From assembly GCA_037447655.1 (NCBI GenBank), contig JBBHKE010000228.1, positions 1-64,000 on the forward strand: a DNA stretch of 64,000 bases, in the 5' to 3' direction. Positions 53,248-63,388 of the stretch are shown here, in pieces (the first letter of the stretch is position 1; each line of letters begins with the position of its first letter). A program made the translations under genes and the position numbers. A model generated the notes under the pieces. The model was not told the DNA's origin. It was given only the letters and a program-made list of their open reading frames with translations, and searched no databases. Source of the DNA: Zygnema cylindricum. Taxonomy: Eukaryota; Streptophyta; Zygnematophyceae; Zygnematales; Zygnemataceae.

Positions 53248-56200
53248 GTATATATAATTATATGTATGCATATATATATACATATATATAAATATACAAT
53301 ATACAATATACAATACACAATATACTATACTATGTACTATATAGTACATTATACTGTCGAAAAGAAAAGAGAGAAAGAAATAAATAGACAAAGAAAGAAA
53401 GAAAGAACGAAAGAAAGAGAGAAAGAAAGAAAGAACGAAAGAAAGAGAGAAAGAAAGAAAGAAATAATTAAACAAAGAAACAAAGAAACAAAAAAACAAA
53501 GAAACAAAGAAACAAATAAACAAATAAAGCAAGAAAGGAAGAAAGAAAAGAAAATCAGGGTTTTAAATGTGGAAAGTTAAGGTTTTTGGTGCAGAGCGGT
53601 GGCGCCCACGTGATCGTGACAGCGCAGAGGGAGGTGGCAGGCGTCACAAATATAGACATGGAGCCGCTGCAGGAGGAGGAGGCGTGGGAGGTGTGGGGGG
53701 AAGGGAGGGAGGGAGGGAGGGAGAGGGGGAGGGAGAGAGGGAGGGAGGGAGAGAACATAGCGGTGTAGCTGTTGCGGGAGGAGGCGTAGGAGGGAGGGAG
53801 GTGAGCTGGCGGGCCACATTTCAAGGCGGAGAGCAGGAGAATGGGAGGAAGAGAAAGGAGGGAGAAAGGGAGAGATGGGAAGGGAGAGGGAGAGAGGCGG
53901 AGGCATAGGGATGTGGAGAGGAGGGAGAGGGAGAGAAAGCGTTCGAGTTAGGAGCTTTTTCTCTTTTAATTTTTTGGATCTTTTTTTTTTTTTGGGACAG
54001 CCCTTTTTTTTTTCTTTTCCTTCCCCCCTTTCTTTTTTCCCCTTCCATTTCCGCAGGTAATCATTTTTTTTTTTTTATTATTATTGTTGTTATGTTTTCC
54101 TTTACTCATTTATTCATATTCATTTGCATATTTATTTGTTTGTTTACTTTTATTTTTTCATTCACTTGTCCGAGCATTTGTCCATTCATTTTTTAATAAT
54201 CATATATTCATTTCTCTTTTTTTTTATTCATTAACTCATTTATTTATTCGTTTATTTTTATTTCTTCATTTTTTTCCATTAATTTATTCATTTTTTTTTT
54301 TTTCGTTTATTTATTCATTTATTTATTCATTTTTTTTAATTACTCACATTTTCCGTTTTTTTTTTTTTTTTTTTTTTCAATTTTTTTTTGTCCAGATGAT
54401 TATAAACTCGACGGAACTTTTCGAGAAAGATTTCGAAAATTTGGAAAAAGTTTCGGAAATTTTGGGAGGATATCCATTGGCTCTGAAAGCCGTCACAGCT
54501 GCCCTAAAATCCGGGCAGCCGACCGGAAATATTTTAAAAAAATTGGAAAAAGCTGGAAAATTCGATCCTTATGTGAATTTTCCGACCGGGGACGATTTTT
54601 TTCAAACAAACACTTGGTGGGTGAAAAATAAAAAAAAAGAAAGGAAAACAACTACAAAAAAAAAGCGACTATGTTAAAAAGAAAAAGGAAAAAATAATAG
54701 AGACAAAAAAAAGGAAAAATGAAAAGAGAAAAAAAGGAAAAAAAAAAGATTATATTAAGTAAGTAAATAAGGTATAATGGTTATAATATTTTAAAAAATA
54801 CTGTTTAATAAAATACATGTAGATAAATAAAATTTAAAATGATTATGAGGAATCTTAAGGATATATTAATAATAAAAAGATAAAGTTAGTAATAATAATT
54901 ATAAGGAAAGGACAATTTTTTTTGGCTATAAGGAAACAGTTAAAAAAGGAAAAAAAATAAAAATTGTAAGAAATAATGAAAGAAAGAAAAAAATTTGAAA
55001 GAAATAACAAAAAACCAAATAAAATAAGAGGAAAATCAGAAAAAGAACTACAAATATAAGAAAATAATATTAAAAAATAAAACAAAATATAAGTTATAGT
55101 TAAACATATAAGGAAACGAAATTTAAATATCTAAAATTAATATAAATTAAAAAAAAAGAGAAAAAATATTGATGTCGACCTCGTGGCTGTGGTTTTCCCC
55201 TCTTTATCCTCTCCCTCTTTCTCTCCTCTCTCTCTCCCCTCTCGTTCTCTCCCCTCTTTCTCTCCTCTCTCCATGGCGATGGAGCTGCTCCCCCACCCCG
55301 ATCAATTCTTCAATTTTTAACTCCCTGCTGATTTGATTGTTCCTCCTCCCCCCCCCTTTTCACCACATCACTTCATCATTTTTTCCCTTTTTTCCCTCTC
55401 CGTCTCCTCTCCCTCTCCCTCTCTCCCCCAGGTTACGAGTAACTATGGAGCTGTGGCTCTCCTCTCCCCCCCTCCCTCTCTCCCCCCACGTGAGGGCCGC
55501 CTATGAGGGGTGGGTCAGGCCCTGGTTTGGGAGGGGTCCCTCCCTCCCTCCTTATCACTGCTGCCCGGGAATTTATGTGAGGATTTATACCCATTTAATA
55601 CCCAATTTTTCTACCCTTTTACACCCGTTTATACTTATTTATTCCCATTTTTTGAGGTGGGTTGGGGGGGTGAGGGGGTCCTTCTCTCTCTCCTTATCAC
55701 TGCCTCCCGTGAATTTATGGGAGGATTTATATCCATTTATTTTACCCATTTTTTATTCCCATTTACTATGCTCATTTTTGTGTACCCATTTTTTTTTGTC
55801 AATTATACCTGTTTTTATCCGTTTATACTTACCAATTCCATTTATATTATTTGTTTCCATTTGTTGTTACCCATTTATACCCTTTAATTCGTAGGGGTAT
55901 TGGGGTTTTTTTTAGTTTTTAATGGGGAGGGGAGTCCGCTTTTTTTTGGCTTTTTTTTTGTTTTTTGTTTTTTTTTGAATTTCTTTTTGGGTGTTTATTA
56001 TGTTTTTTTTTTTTTGGTCTGCTTCACTGTTTTTTCTTTTTTGCAATTTTTTTTTTTTTTTTGAAAACCGAATGTTTGGGGGAAAAAAAAACATCTGAAT
56101 AAAATAAAATGGTTTTATACATTTAATCGGAGACTTTTTTGCATTATTATTATTTTTATTATTTACTTTATCAAGTTCAGAAAAGAAGTTTCACTCGAGC

Positions 56201-59200
56201 TCGGTCCCAAAAGTTAAATAATAATTAGTATTTCTAACAGAAATATTGACATTTTAATCGTTTATCCAATAATAAAAGGAAAAAAAAAGGGGGCATTATC
56301 TTTAATCAAAAAAACAAACACACACACATCACACCAAAAAAAGATCCACTTGATCATCTCGCCCATCTCCTCTCCTCTCTTCTCTCTCTCTCTCTTCCTC
56401 TCTTCGTCTTTTTGTCTTTTTGTCTTTTTACGTGTCAATTGTCACAGGGGAAAATCGGCGCACTTTTCCGCGAAAGAGACGAAATGGGCGAAATCTTTCC
56501 TTGTGACACGTGGCATCATCTGGGAGAACCAATCAGGAGGCTTCGTTTTCCACCCGGTTTTCCAAAGTTTCGTGAGGGAAAGAGGAGACACGTTGAAAGC
56601 TTCTCGGGCAGTTTTAAAAGTTTTAGATTCGGTGAGGTGTTTCGACGAAACTCTCCCCCATTTTTTGGCCGTTTGGGACCGTCGAAATTTTTATGAAGCG
56701 AACCGAGACACTTTCGGGCAGGTTTGGAAAATCGGCGCCCGGTTGGTCGAATTTTTGGCTCGAGAAAGCGAACCAATCAGAGCGCTCGAAATTATCGAGG
56801 AAGCTTTGGGAGCCGGTCAAAGAGTGCACCAAAATATTCGACGGGAGTTTATTTTTTACAAAGCTTTCTCTGTCTCTAGGCAAAGTGCGGGGAAAGGACA
56901 AAAAGTGATTTCGCAAGCGAGGGAGATTTTGAAAGATTGCGACGACGAGCCCGGATTGGACGACAACTCCGGAGATGTCGTGGTAACGAATTTTGGGATT
57001 TTAATTTACGTTCACAAACTTTTTTATCAAGTTGAAGGGTCGAAGAGATTAGATGAACTGGAGACAGTCGCGAAAGTCGTCTTCGACGAGTTGAAATCGA
57101 GGGCAAAATTGATAAAACCTCGAAATATTTCGGGTCCTTTGAATCATTTTTTGGCCGAGGAGAGAGAGGCTTCGTGGATCGCTTTCGCTTTACGAGATTT
57201 GGGAATGTTAGTTTTAGGAGGAGGAATCGAATTTGGAGGGAAAAAATGGGTAGATTTGACTGTAGAGGTCCGTTTAGAGAGTCTCAGTTTTGCCGAAAAA
57301 GTTCTCAGTTTTACGGCGTCCCGTGATTTTTCAGAGTACACGGAAACGGCGAGTTTTTTTTTTCGTTTTTACGAAATCGCGATGTCTCAACAACAATTCC
57401 ACGATTCTTTCCGCGGCTTCGCGAATCTTGAGGAGACCAAAAGTACAGTAAGCGGTACGGAAAAAAATGCAAAAAACGGTGCAGGTGCACCGTCGAAATT
57501 GACCATACCGTCAATACCAAACAAAACTGTACCCTCAGTACCAAACAGAATCGTACCGTCAATAAACAACAGATCCGTACCGCCTCGAATGGCCGCTTTC
57601 GATCAAGGACCTCCTCCGGCAGTACCAAACAGAATCGTACCGGGAGTACCAAACAGAATCGTACCGTCAGCAAACAATAGATCCGTACCGTCTCGAATGG
57701 CCGCTTTCGATCAAGGACCTCCTCCGGATATGTCTTTTTCCTCCGATTCTTCGGACGAGGAGGACGAAAATAGTGAGGAAGTGGGGACGGAGTTGATTTC
57801 CCAGGAAAGTTTAGCGAATATGTTTAAAGCGAATCAAATGCATCCGTTAAAAACAAATGCAATCGAGGAACTACAAGCGAAACCGAAGATACCGCTGAAT
57901 ATGAGTTTATCAAGGAAAGAGAGAGAGGAATTAGCGTGGGGATTAGGATGTACTCCCGAATGGCACTCGGCTCTGTCGACTTTTGGAAACGTCCATTTTC
58001 CGGAAAATCGACAAAAACAAGCGAATAAGATTTTTTCGGCGGTCGTCCGGATCGCGAGGAAGGAAAAAAACGGTTTTTTGGAAGTTGTTAATTTGACAAG
58101 ATGGGCTTTGGTGGGAAACAGAGGACGGAAAATTGGTGTGGATACAAGACCGTTTTTGGAATATTGCCTAAAATTACTGGTTTCGGAACTGAAACAGTTG
58201 AAATTACAGGGAAGAGTTTTTCTAACGGAACAACAAACGTTGAAAATGTTAATCTGTTATGTTTTCGCGGAGCTCGCCTCGGTTTGGGACACCGAGGAAA
58301 AAACGAAAGAAGGGAATGTTTGGGAGAAGGAGAAGGAAAAGAGGAAGGAAAATTCGTGGGACAATTTGTGGGAAAATTTGGAAGAAGGGAAGGAGATGGA
58401 GAACCCCAATTTGACCGCGGCCGAAAAAATGATGATTTTTTCGAGAAACTGTTTAAATATCGTGTACACGTCGAAAATTTTAGACGATTTCGTGCCGATT
58501 TTCGCCACTTTTTACGGGCAGGGTCTGATCCGGCTCGGGAAGTTCGGGCAGGCGGAAAAAATTTTGCTCGTGGCCAAAAACGCTCTTTTGCAGTACGGAA
58601 TTTCTGGCAGAATAAAGTTAGCAAGAGTGGAGGGACAGCTGGCTGCCTGTAATTGGTTGGATAAAGACTTTAAGGGAGCGAAACCGAGATTGGAGGAGGC
58701 GAAACGGATTTTGGAGAAGGAGAGAGGGAGAGGAGTGTTCGAGTTGGCGGATATCTTGGACGCTCTGGGGAGGGTGTATATATTGGAGGTAAGAGGAAAA
58801 CACCCTCCTTCACACCGACATCATAGATGTAGACGCTTGATAAAACTAACCATCAACGTCATAAACGAAGGGAAAAAAAAAAAAAAACCATTGTTGCTTA
58901 TCCTCCACATAAGGTCGTCTAACGTAGGTAGTCACAATAGTAAGCAATTTTTTCCTAATGAACTCAAACATCTACATTGAAAGAACAAGACTAAAAAAAA
59001 ATTGAAACACAACGAAACAAAGAACAACAAAGAAACAAAGAAATGACTTTATAACAAGTTTGAAATACATACTATGCCACTCTTATCGCCCGTTGGGCGT
59101 CACCTTCTCAAAATAAGAGCAGCAATACTAGAAGAAATCAGATTCCTCCTCCATATCTATGGTTATCTGAAAAAAAAATGTCTTTACTAAAAGCCCCTCG

Positions 59201-61434
59201 ATACCCACTGTCTTCGCACATTTCCTCGCCCAAAAGAAGAAAAAAATATTGTTCATTTCATCGAAAAAGGGCTTCACAAAAAACCACTTTAAGATTATAT
59301 TTATCTGTTATCCCCAACAAGTGATTAAACAACGTCTGAAAATTTACGAAATGAAACTACCATTACAAAAAACCTCATACACTCGAATAGTTTTATTTCA
59401 GTCAGAAACCAAAAAAAACTTAGGAGTGGGTCGAATGTGATTAAAATCCTTAATTAAAACCATTAGAGTACAAGGAGTCAAAAAAGGCAAAATGAAGGGG
59501 AAAATGAAGGGGAAAATGTAACACGAGATCAACAAATAAATTACTGACAACACTAAGAAAACCAAATTACAATCAAAAGGACAAACTAAAGACGAAACTA
59601 AAACCTCACTTTAAAAACGACATCAAAACATCAAAGCCTAATATGAGTCCCTACACCTAGTAGTTTTATACTCCCTAAAAGAGGCTCACCTTCATTTTCC
59701 CCTCATTCTTAGGACCATTTCTCGATTTGTCATCCTTTTGGGAGGGGCCATACAAAGCTTTCTCGCTTCTTCTCTTCTCCTTTCTTTTTCTCTTCTCTCT
59801 TCTCTTCTCCTTCTCTCTCTTCTCTTCTCGTCTCTTCTACTCTTCTTTGCTCTTCTCACTTCTCTCTTCACTCTTCTCTTCTTCTTCTCTTCTCTTCTCT
59901 CCTTTCTTCACTCTTCTCTTCTTCTCTTCTCTCCTCACTCTCCTCTTCGTCCCTTCTCTTCTCTCTTCACTCTTCTTTCTTCTTCTTCTCTTCGCTTCTC
60001 TTCTCTCTTAACTTCTCTTCTCTCTTCACTCTTCTCCTCTTCTCTTCTCTTCTTTTTTCACGCTTCTCTTCTTCTCTTCTTTTCTCTTTTCTCTCTTCTA
60101 TTCTTCTCTTCTCGTCCCTTCTTCACTTCTCTTCTGTCTTCTCTTCTTCTCTTCTCTTCTCTCTTCACTCTTCTTCTCTTCCTCTCTTTCCTTCTTCTCT
60201 TTTTCTCTTCTCTCTTCACTCTTTTTCATCTTCTCTTCTTTCATTCTATTCTGTTCTCTTCTCTTCTCTCTTCACTCTTCTTTTCGCTGTTATCTTCTCT
60301 TCTCCCTTCACTCTTCTCCTTCTCCTCATTTCTCTTTACTCTTCTCTCCAGCCCTTCTCTTCTCTCTTCTTCTCTTCACTTTTCTTCTCTCGTCACCCTT
60401 ACGTTCTTCTCTTCACTCTTCTCTTCTTTTTCTTCTCATCTCTCGGCTCTTTCTTCTTCTCTTCTCTTCTTCTCTTTTCTCGTCTCTCGTCACTCTTATC
60501 TTCTTCTCTTGTCTTATTCTCTTCTTCTCTTCTCTTCTTTTCTCATCCCTTCGCTTCCCTTTTTTTTCTCTTCCTTTCCCTCTCCCTCTCCTTCTCCCTC
60601 GCCCTCCCCCTCTCCTCTCCCCTCTCCCTGAAAAAACTAACCCCCTCTCTCCCTCCCCCTCTCCCCTCTCCCTCTCCCCCTCTCTCCCTCCCTCTCCCTT
60701 CTCCCTCTCCCTCCCTCTCCCTCCCCCCCCAGGGCTCCCCCGTGGCCGCTGACTCCTCCTGGGAGCGGTCGGTGGCGGTGAGAGGGAGGAGATCTCCCGC
60801 TGCCCCGCCTTCTCATTGGCCGACAGGGCCAAGGCGGCAGGGGTTGCAGGGATACGGAGGGAGGGACGGATGGGGGAGGCGGGAGGGAGAGGGGGAGGGG
60901 GAGGAATGGGGGGAGGGAGAGGGGGGGAGGGAGGGAGGGGGGGAGGGATAGGGAAGCAGTTGGCGGGGATGGCAATGGCGGCGGCGGTAGGGGGGGGGGG
61001 GGGGAGGGGAGGGAGATGACGAGGTTGAGGAGGGAGCTGAAGGAGATGATGGTAAGGATTTGGGGGGGGGGGGGGGGGGGGGGGGGAGGGGAGGGGAGGG
61101 TGGGTAAAGGGAGGGTTTATTTTCATTTTTGATTTTGTTTTTTTTTTTTGTTTTTGAATTTTTGTTTTTTTTCGGGAATTTTGAATTTGTGGGCAGGTGT
61201 GGGGTGGGGAGCGAGAGAGAGAGGGAGAGAGAGAGAGAAGAGGAGGAGAGGAGTGCGTGGAGGGGGGGACAAGTGAGCGAGAATGATAGGCCGTTTTTTT
61301 TTTTTCGTTTGTTGACTGACTCGCCTATTTTTTATTTTTAATTTTTATTTTTATTTATTTATTATTGTTTTTTTTTTTTTTTTGTGGGACAGGGTGCAAC
61401 TCATGCCGCCCATCAAATTTTTTATCCCACGATA
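49057..61434 (+). CDS. STAND/NLR-like NTPase gene, multi-exon (gene-level entry)
   Basis: At least nine exons on the plus strand whose ends follow GT-AG and whose phases agree: 49057-49634, 50186-50392, 50849-51130, 51671-51835, 52562-52690, 53595-53690, 54396-54616, 55432-55509, 56448-58788, with weaker candidates at 60733-60777 and 61394-61434. The joined protein has an acidic helical N-terminus, an NB-ARC-type NTPase (P-loop, Walker [26 protein letters not shown]), a winged-helix-like [12 protein letters not shown] segment and a long helical repeat region. STAND proteins act as signal-sensing switches, often in immunity. The true start, the 3' end and the N-terminal class are not determined. 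The gene is free of stops in its exons, unlike everything to its left. Confidence 0.75.
49635..50185 (+). other. Intron 1: poly-T, then repeated GCTGACGTGGCA/CT-microsatellite units
   Basis: The donor is followed by T-runs (49640-49760). From 49877 the core TGCTGACGTGGCAC or a variant occurs six times (about 49876, 49902, 49987, 50029, 50062, 50157), separated by (CT)n tracts. The last copy ends 15 bases before the acceptor ATTGATCCAG. Confidence 0.75.
50186..50392 (+). CDS. NLR-like gene: exon 2
   Basis: 69 codons, phase 0 at both ends. [19 protein letters not shown] and [14 protein letters not shown] are amphipathic helices, followed by [18 protein letters not shown]. The pattern resembles helical-bundle N-terminal domains of STAND proteins; no specific family is claimed. 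Donor GTACCA. Confidence 0.75.
50393..50848 (+). other. Intron 2: poly-C and CCCTT tracts
   Basis: Dominated by C-runs of up to about 15 (50440-50536 and 50727-50756), a unique AT-rich middle, then CCCTCCCCC to the acceptor CCCTAG. Confidence 0.8.
50849..51130 (+). CDS. NLR-like gene: exon 3
   Basis: 94 codons in phase 0. It reads [20 protein letters not shown], then [20 protein letters not shown], and ends in the acidic [16 protein letters not shown]. Helical with a Leu/Tyr-rich core; still part of the domain before the P-loop. The last 60 bases recur in decayed form inside the following intron. Confidence 0.75.
51131..51670 (+). other. Intron 3: G-rich donor side, C/T-rich acceptor side
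   Basis: It begins GTAAGTGGGGGGGG followed by (GAGGGA)n (51138-51190) and ends in a (CCCTCTC)n tract of about 190 bases before CACCCCAG. The two ends are complementary in composition. A decayed copy of the exon 3 end lies at 51194-51258. Confidence 0.8.
51194..51258 (+). repeat. Decayed duplicate of the exon 3 end and donor site
   Basis: GTTTCAGGAGCTGGAAAAG and the following GAGAGGGAGGAGTGAGTTAAT match exon 3 (AGTTTCAGGAGCTGGAGAG .. GGGAATGAGGTAAGT) at most positions. The donor GGTAAG has become GTTAAT and a stop replaces a codon, so the duplicate would not act as an exon. Confidence 0.7.
51671..51835 (+). CDS. NLR-like gene: P-loop exon with three CHVA/palindrome units
   Basis: 55 codons in phase 0. 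[15 protein letters not shown] is a Walker A motif (GxxGxGK), but the residue after Lys, usually Ser/Thr and a Mg ligand, is Cys. The tetrapeptide CHVA occurs three times: after the P-loop Lys, in [13 protein letters not shown] and in [10 protein letters not shown]. Each is coded by the same palindrome TGCCACGTGGCA. The layout otherwise follows NB-ARC proteins (ALEFAH, AAMWVD). It binds nucleotide if functional. Confidence 0.85.
51836..52561 (+). other. Intron 4: CT-rich throughout
   Basis: From GTAAGGG to CTCCCAG almost the whole intron is (TC)n, (TCTCCTC)n and (CCCT)n pyrimidine sequence; no other content is visible. Confidence 0.85.
52562..52690 (+). CDS. NLR-like gene: Walker B exon
   Basis: 43 codons in phase 0: [42 protein letters not shown] corresponds to the Walker B/kinase-2 motif of NB-ARC proteins (hhhhDDxx). 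It leads directly into the next exon, which starts [10 protein letters not shown] as expected for the RNBS-B strand. Confidence 0.88.
52691..53594 (+). other. Intron 5: (TA)n and (GAAA)n arrays
   Basis: Contains a (TA)n/(TACATA)n block (52880-53330), which gives false Tyr/Ile-rich ORFs, and a GAAA/AAAC-rich purine block (53357-53560) before the acceptor TTGGTGCAG. Confidence 0.88.
53595..53690 (+). CDS. NLR-like gene: RNBS-B exon
   Basis: 32 codons in phase 0: [16 protein letters not shown], then [13 protein letters not shown]. It matches the strand and following helix of NB-ARC domains (GSxVIVTTR, then L..eEAw.Lf). The following donor GTGTGGGG starts a G-rich tract. Confidence 0.87.
53691..54395 (+). 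other. Intron 6: purine-rich start, T-rich end
   Basis: (GGGA)n tracts (53695-53935) switch at about 53955 to T-rich TTCATTTA repeats that continue to the acceptor TTTTTTTGTCCAG. Confidence 0.82.
54396..54616 (+). CDS. NLR-like gene: GxP (GGYPLALKA) exon
   Basis: [19 protein letters not shown] is the NB-ARC GLPLAL motif that contacts nucleotide; around it are helices ([24 protein letters not shown]). It ends in phase 2 at CACTTG before GTGGGTG, which joins in frame with LRVTMELWL. Confidence 0.87.
54617..55431 (+). other. Intron 7: A-rich, then CT-rich
   Basis: A-rich sequence (54630-55170) switches to (CTCTC)n and CCCTCTCC tracts up to the acceptor CTCCCCCAG. No other feature is seen. Confidence 0.8.
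55432..55509 (+). CDS. NLR-like gene: short winged-helix exon
   Basis: 78 bases, phase 2 at both ends: [26 protein letters not shown] (given in two parts: [11 protein letters not shown] and [15 protein letters not shown]). This is the start of the winged-helix part (typically TLRVxxELSL..L..). Placement rests on phase compatibility with both neighbours; no other frame gives continuity. Confidence 0.7.
55510..56447 (+). other. Intron 8: CCATTTAT-type T-rich repeat and poly-T
   Basis: Contains a duplicated stretch (CCTCCTTATCACTGC..GGGAATTTATG at 55548-55576 and a copy at 55688-55722), many CCCATTTAT units, and T-runs near 55900-56060. Acceptor GTCAATTGTCACAG. Confidence 0.75.
56448..58788 (+). 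CDS. NLR-like gene: long C-terminal exon (helical repeats)
   Basis: Open for about 780 codons. Start: [20 protein letters not shown], matching the end of the winged helix (..HPLVQ.FVR). The rest is alpha-helical with TPR-like pairs, for example [20 protein letters not shown] and [15 protein letters not shown] at the end. A linker (residues about 345-440 of the exon) holds tandem [25 protein letters not shown] units and an acidic Ser stretch ([13 protein letters not shown]). It stops at donor GTAAGAGG in phase 0. Such regions sense ligand or fold back on the NTPase. Confidence 0.85.
57505..57728 (+). repeat. In-frame tandem repeat in the long exon
   Basis: Two units ending [16 protein letters not shown] and [16 protein letters not shown], each preceded by short VPNRIVP or IPNKTVP steps. 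Near-identical DNA (ATGGCCGCTTTCGATCAAGG twice) shows a recent duplication of about 100 bases. Confidence 0.85.
58789..60732 (+). other. Intron 9: unique 5' part and a 970-base TTCTC pyrimidine tract
   Basis: 58789-59750 is AT-rich unique sequence with no homology recognised. 59757-60732 is an almost pure (TTCTCTTC)n then (CCCTCT)n tract up to CCCCCCCCAG. Ser/Leu/Phe-rich ORFs here are repeat artefacts. Confidence 0.7.
60733..60777 (+). CDS. NLR-like gene: candidate short exon
   Basis: 15 codons, [15 protein letters not shown], in phase 0 after VYILE; acceptor CCCCCCCCAG and donor [16 protein letters not shown] looks like the second helix of a TPR (..ADSxxERAV). A further candidate exon ending ELKEMM at 61052 lies before GTAAGGATTTGGGG, but its start is unclear. 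Confidence 0.5.
61394..61434 (+). CDS. NLR-like gene: candidate terminal exon
   Basis: Acceptor TTTTTGTGGGACAG, then a frame reading [13 protein letters not shown] and a stop. It is the last pyrimidine-preceded acceptor in the region. The phase with the preceding exon cannot be fixed because that exon is uncertain. Confidence 0.3.
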
Positions 61435-61558
61435 AAAAAAACCAACGAATAGGAGAAATACCGACTTTTACGATTCATTTTACGATATTTGACCCCAAAA
61501 TAAATTATATATTAGTACAAAAATTTGTATTAGTATATTGTCTTTTTTTTTTTTTTTT

Positions 61559-61596
<38 letters not shown>

Positions 61597-61878
61597 TAAA
61601 TGTGTGATATTTTTTGGATTTTTTCATAAACGGTCGAGAAACAGTCGAGCAGTTTTTTTTTCGGTTTTTTCAAGATAAGTTAAAGAAGAAGATTAGAAAC
61701 GAAAAAAAAGAGAAAAAAAATCACAAAAGCTTTTTGATCTCTTTACTGACGCTCACACCAAAAAAGACAAAAAACAACGACGATAAAGGAAAGGAAAAAG
61801 AATAAAAAGGAAACAAGATTTTTTTATTTTGTAGTAAGCATCATCGAAAAAGTTGGTTTATTTCAAATTATCAAAGTA

Positions 61879-61913
<35 letters not shown>

Positions 61914-62563
61914 TAAAAAAAATACATTATTTCAAAAACTAATTTACTGACTTGTGATGTTATGAGTTAACTAAACACTTCCCTCGGTTCTTAAATTCGT
62001 TGATAACAATTTTAGGGGGTTTTAGGGTTTTTAAGGGTTTTTAGGGATTTTGGCAAGTTTATAACAAAAATGGAGAGGAAAATTGAATCAAAAGGAGAGG
62101 AAAAAGGACAGAAAAAAGTAACGAAATAAAAAGGAAAAAACAAAAATTATATTAGTAGATATGAGTGTAAGAGAGGAAAGTAGAGAGACAGGAGGTGAAT
62201 TCACGAGAAACGAAGTACCGGTTGGAAGTAGAAGTGCTTTTGAAATACGAGTGAAAGTATGTCTAAACGAGAAAATAATAATGAAGAGATCTTGTTAGTT
62301 AAACTTTATCCAGTTGGTTGTTATTACTAGTTTGCATTGCAAAAAGCCCGAACCAAAAAAAATTTTAAAAATAATTATTGAGGTTTGGCATATTGTGTCA
62401 AATATCCGGATGTGTACAAATATATGGCGATTTACACCCATTTTTTTCTTGTTTTCTTATATTTAATGTTATTTTTTTGGAATGATGGAATAGTGGTGAT
62501 GAAGTTTTTCTTTGTCTTAATGGAAAGATGGTGAAGTGATTGATTTACTTTTTCAAAAATTGT

Positions 62564-62610
<47 letters not shown>

Positions 62611-62640
62611 ATTTGATTTTGTAATCGCAACCATTGAACC
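61435..62640. other. AT-rich sequence with homopolymer runs
   Basis: Poly-T (61540-61596), poly-A (61876-61911) and poly-T (62565-62606) runs and TTTAGGGTTTTTAAGGG-type steps (62013-62050), the latter resembling degenerate plant-type telomeric units. No gene is recognised. Confidence 0.6.
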
Positions 62641-62669
62641 AATGCTGGAAAGTTAAGATCAGTTATATC

Positions 62670-63388
62670 CTCTCTCTCCCTTTCCCTCTCCCCCTACCTC
62701 TCGCCCTACCTCTCTCCCTACCTCTCCCCCCCCGCCTCCCTCTCCCCCTCCCTCTCCCCCCCCTTCCTCTCCCTCTTCCTCCCCCTCCCCCCTCCGCCTC
62801 CCCCACCCCCCCCCCCTCTCCCTCTCCCTCTCCCTCCCCCCTCCTCTCCCTCTCCCTCTCCCTCTCCCTCTCCCTCTCCCTCTCCCTCTCCCTCTCCCTC
62901 TCCCTCTCCCTCTCCCTCTCCCTTTTCCTCTCCCTCTCCCTCCCCCTCTCCCTCCCCCTCCCCTTTCCCCTCCCTCGCCCTCTCCCGTTACCTCACCCAT
63001 TCCCTCTCCCTCCCCCTCTCCCCCCCTCTCTCCCTCTCTCTCTCCCTCTCTCTCCCCACTTCCCACCCTCTCCACTCTCTCTCCACTTCCCCTTCCTTTC
63101 TCCCTTCCCCTTCTTCTCTCTCTTCTTCCCCTCCCTTTCTCTCTACTTCCGCTCCCTTTCCTTTTAGTTCCCCTCCTTTATCTCCACTTTCCCTCCTTTT
63201 CTCTCTACTCCCCTTCCTCTCCTTCTCTCCCCTCCTTACCTCTCCACTTTCCCTCCCTTTAACTCTTCTTCCCCAGCGTTTCTCCTTTCCCTTTCCCTTC
63301 CTCTCTCCTTCCCCTCCATTTCTCTCTACTTCTCCTCCCCTCCCATCTACTTCCCCTCCCTTCCCCTTTCTCTCTACTCCCCTCCCTT
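62670..63388. repeat. (CCCTCT)n and CTTCCCCTCC pyrimidine tract
   Basis: About 700 bases almost purely of C and T on the plus strand: (TCTCCC)n to 63060, then a looser CTCTCTACTTCCCCTCCC repeat. ORFs across it are artefacts. It may be another intron's 3' part, continuing the pattern of the gene to its left. Confidence 0.9.

Noticed and set aside
52733-53580. Tyr/Ile-rich ORFs
   Set aside because: Artefacts of the (TA)n and GAAA arrays inside intron 5.
56412-56696. Alternative frame at the start of the long exon ([14 protein letters not shown])
   Set aside because: It ends within 95 codons, whereas the frame set by phase 2 of the preceding exon stays open for about 780 codons.
59727-60631. 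Ser/Leu/Phe-rich ORF of 297 codons, looking like membrane protein
   Set aside because: Translation of a (TTCTC)n tract, which gives Ser-Leu-Phe in every frame; it is the pyrimidine end of intron 9.
62013-62050. Telomere remnant (TTTAGGG-like steps)
   Set aside because: The steps are irregular and few; more likely a T/G-rich simple sequence.
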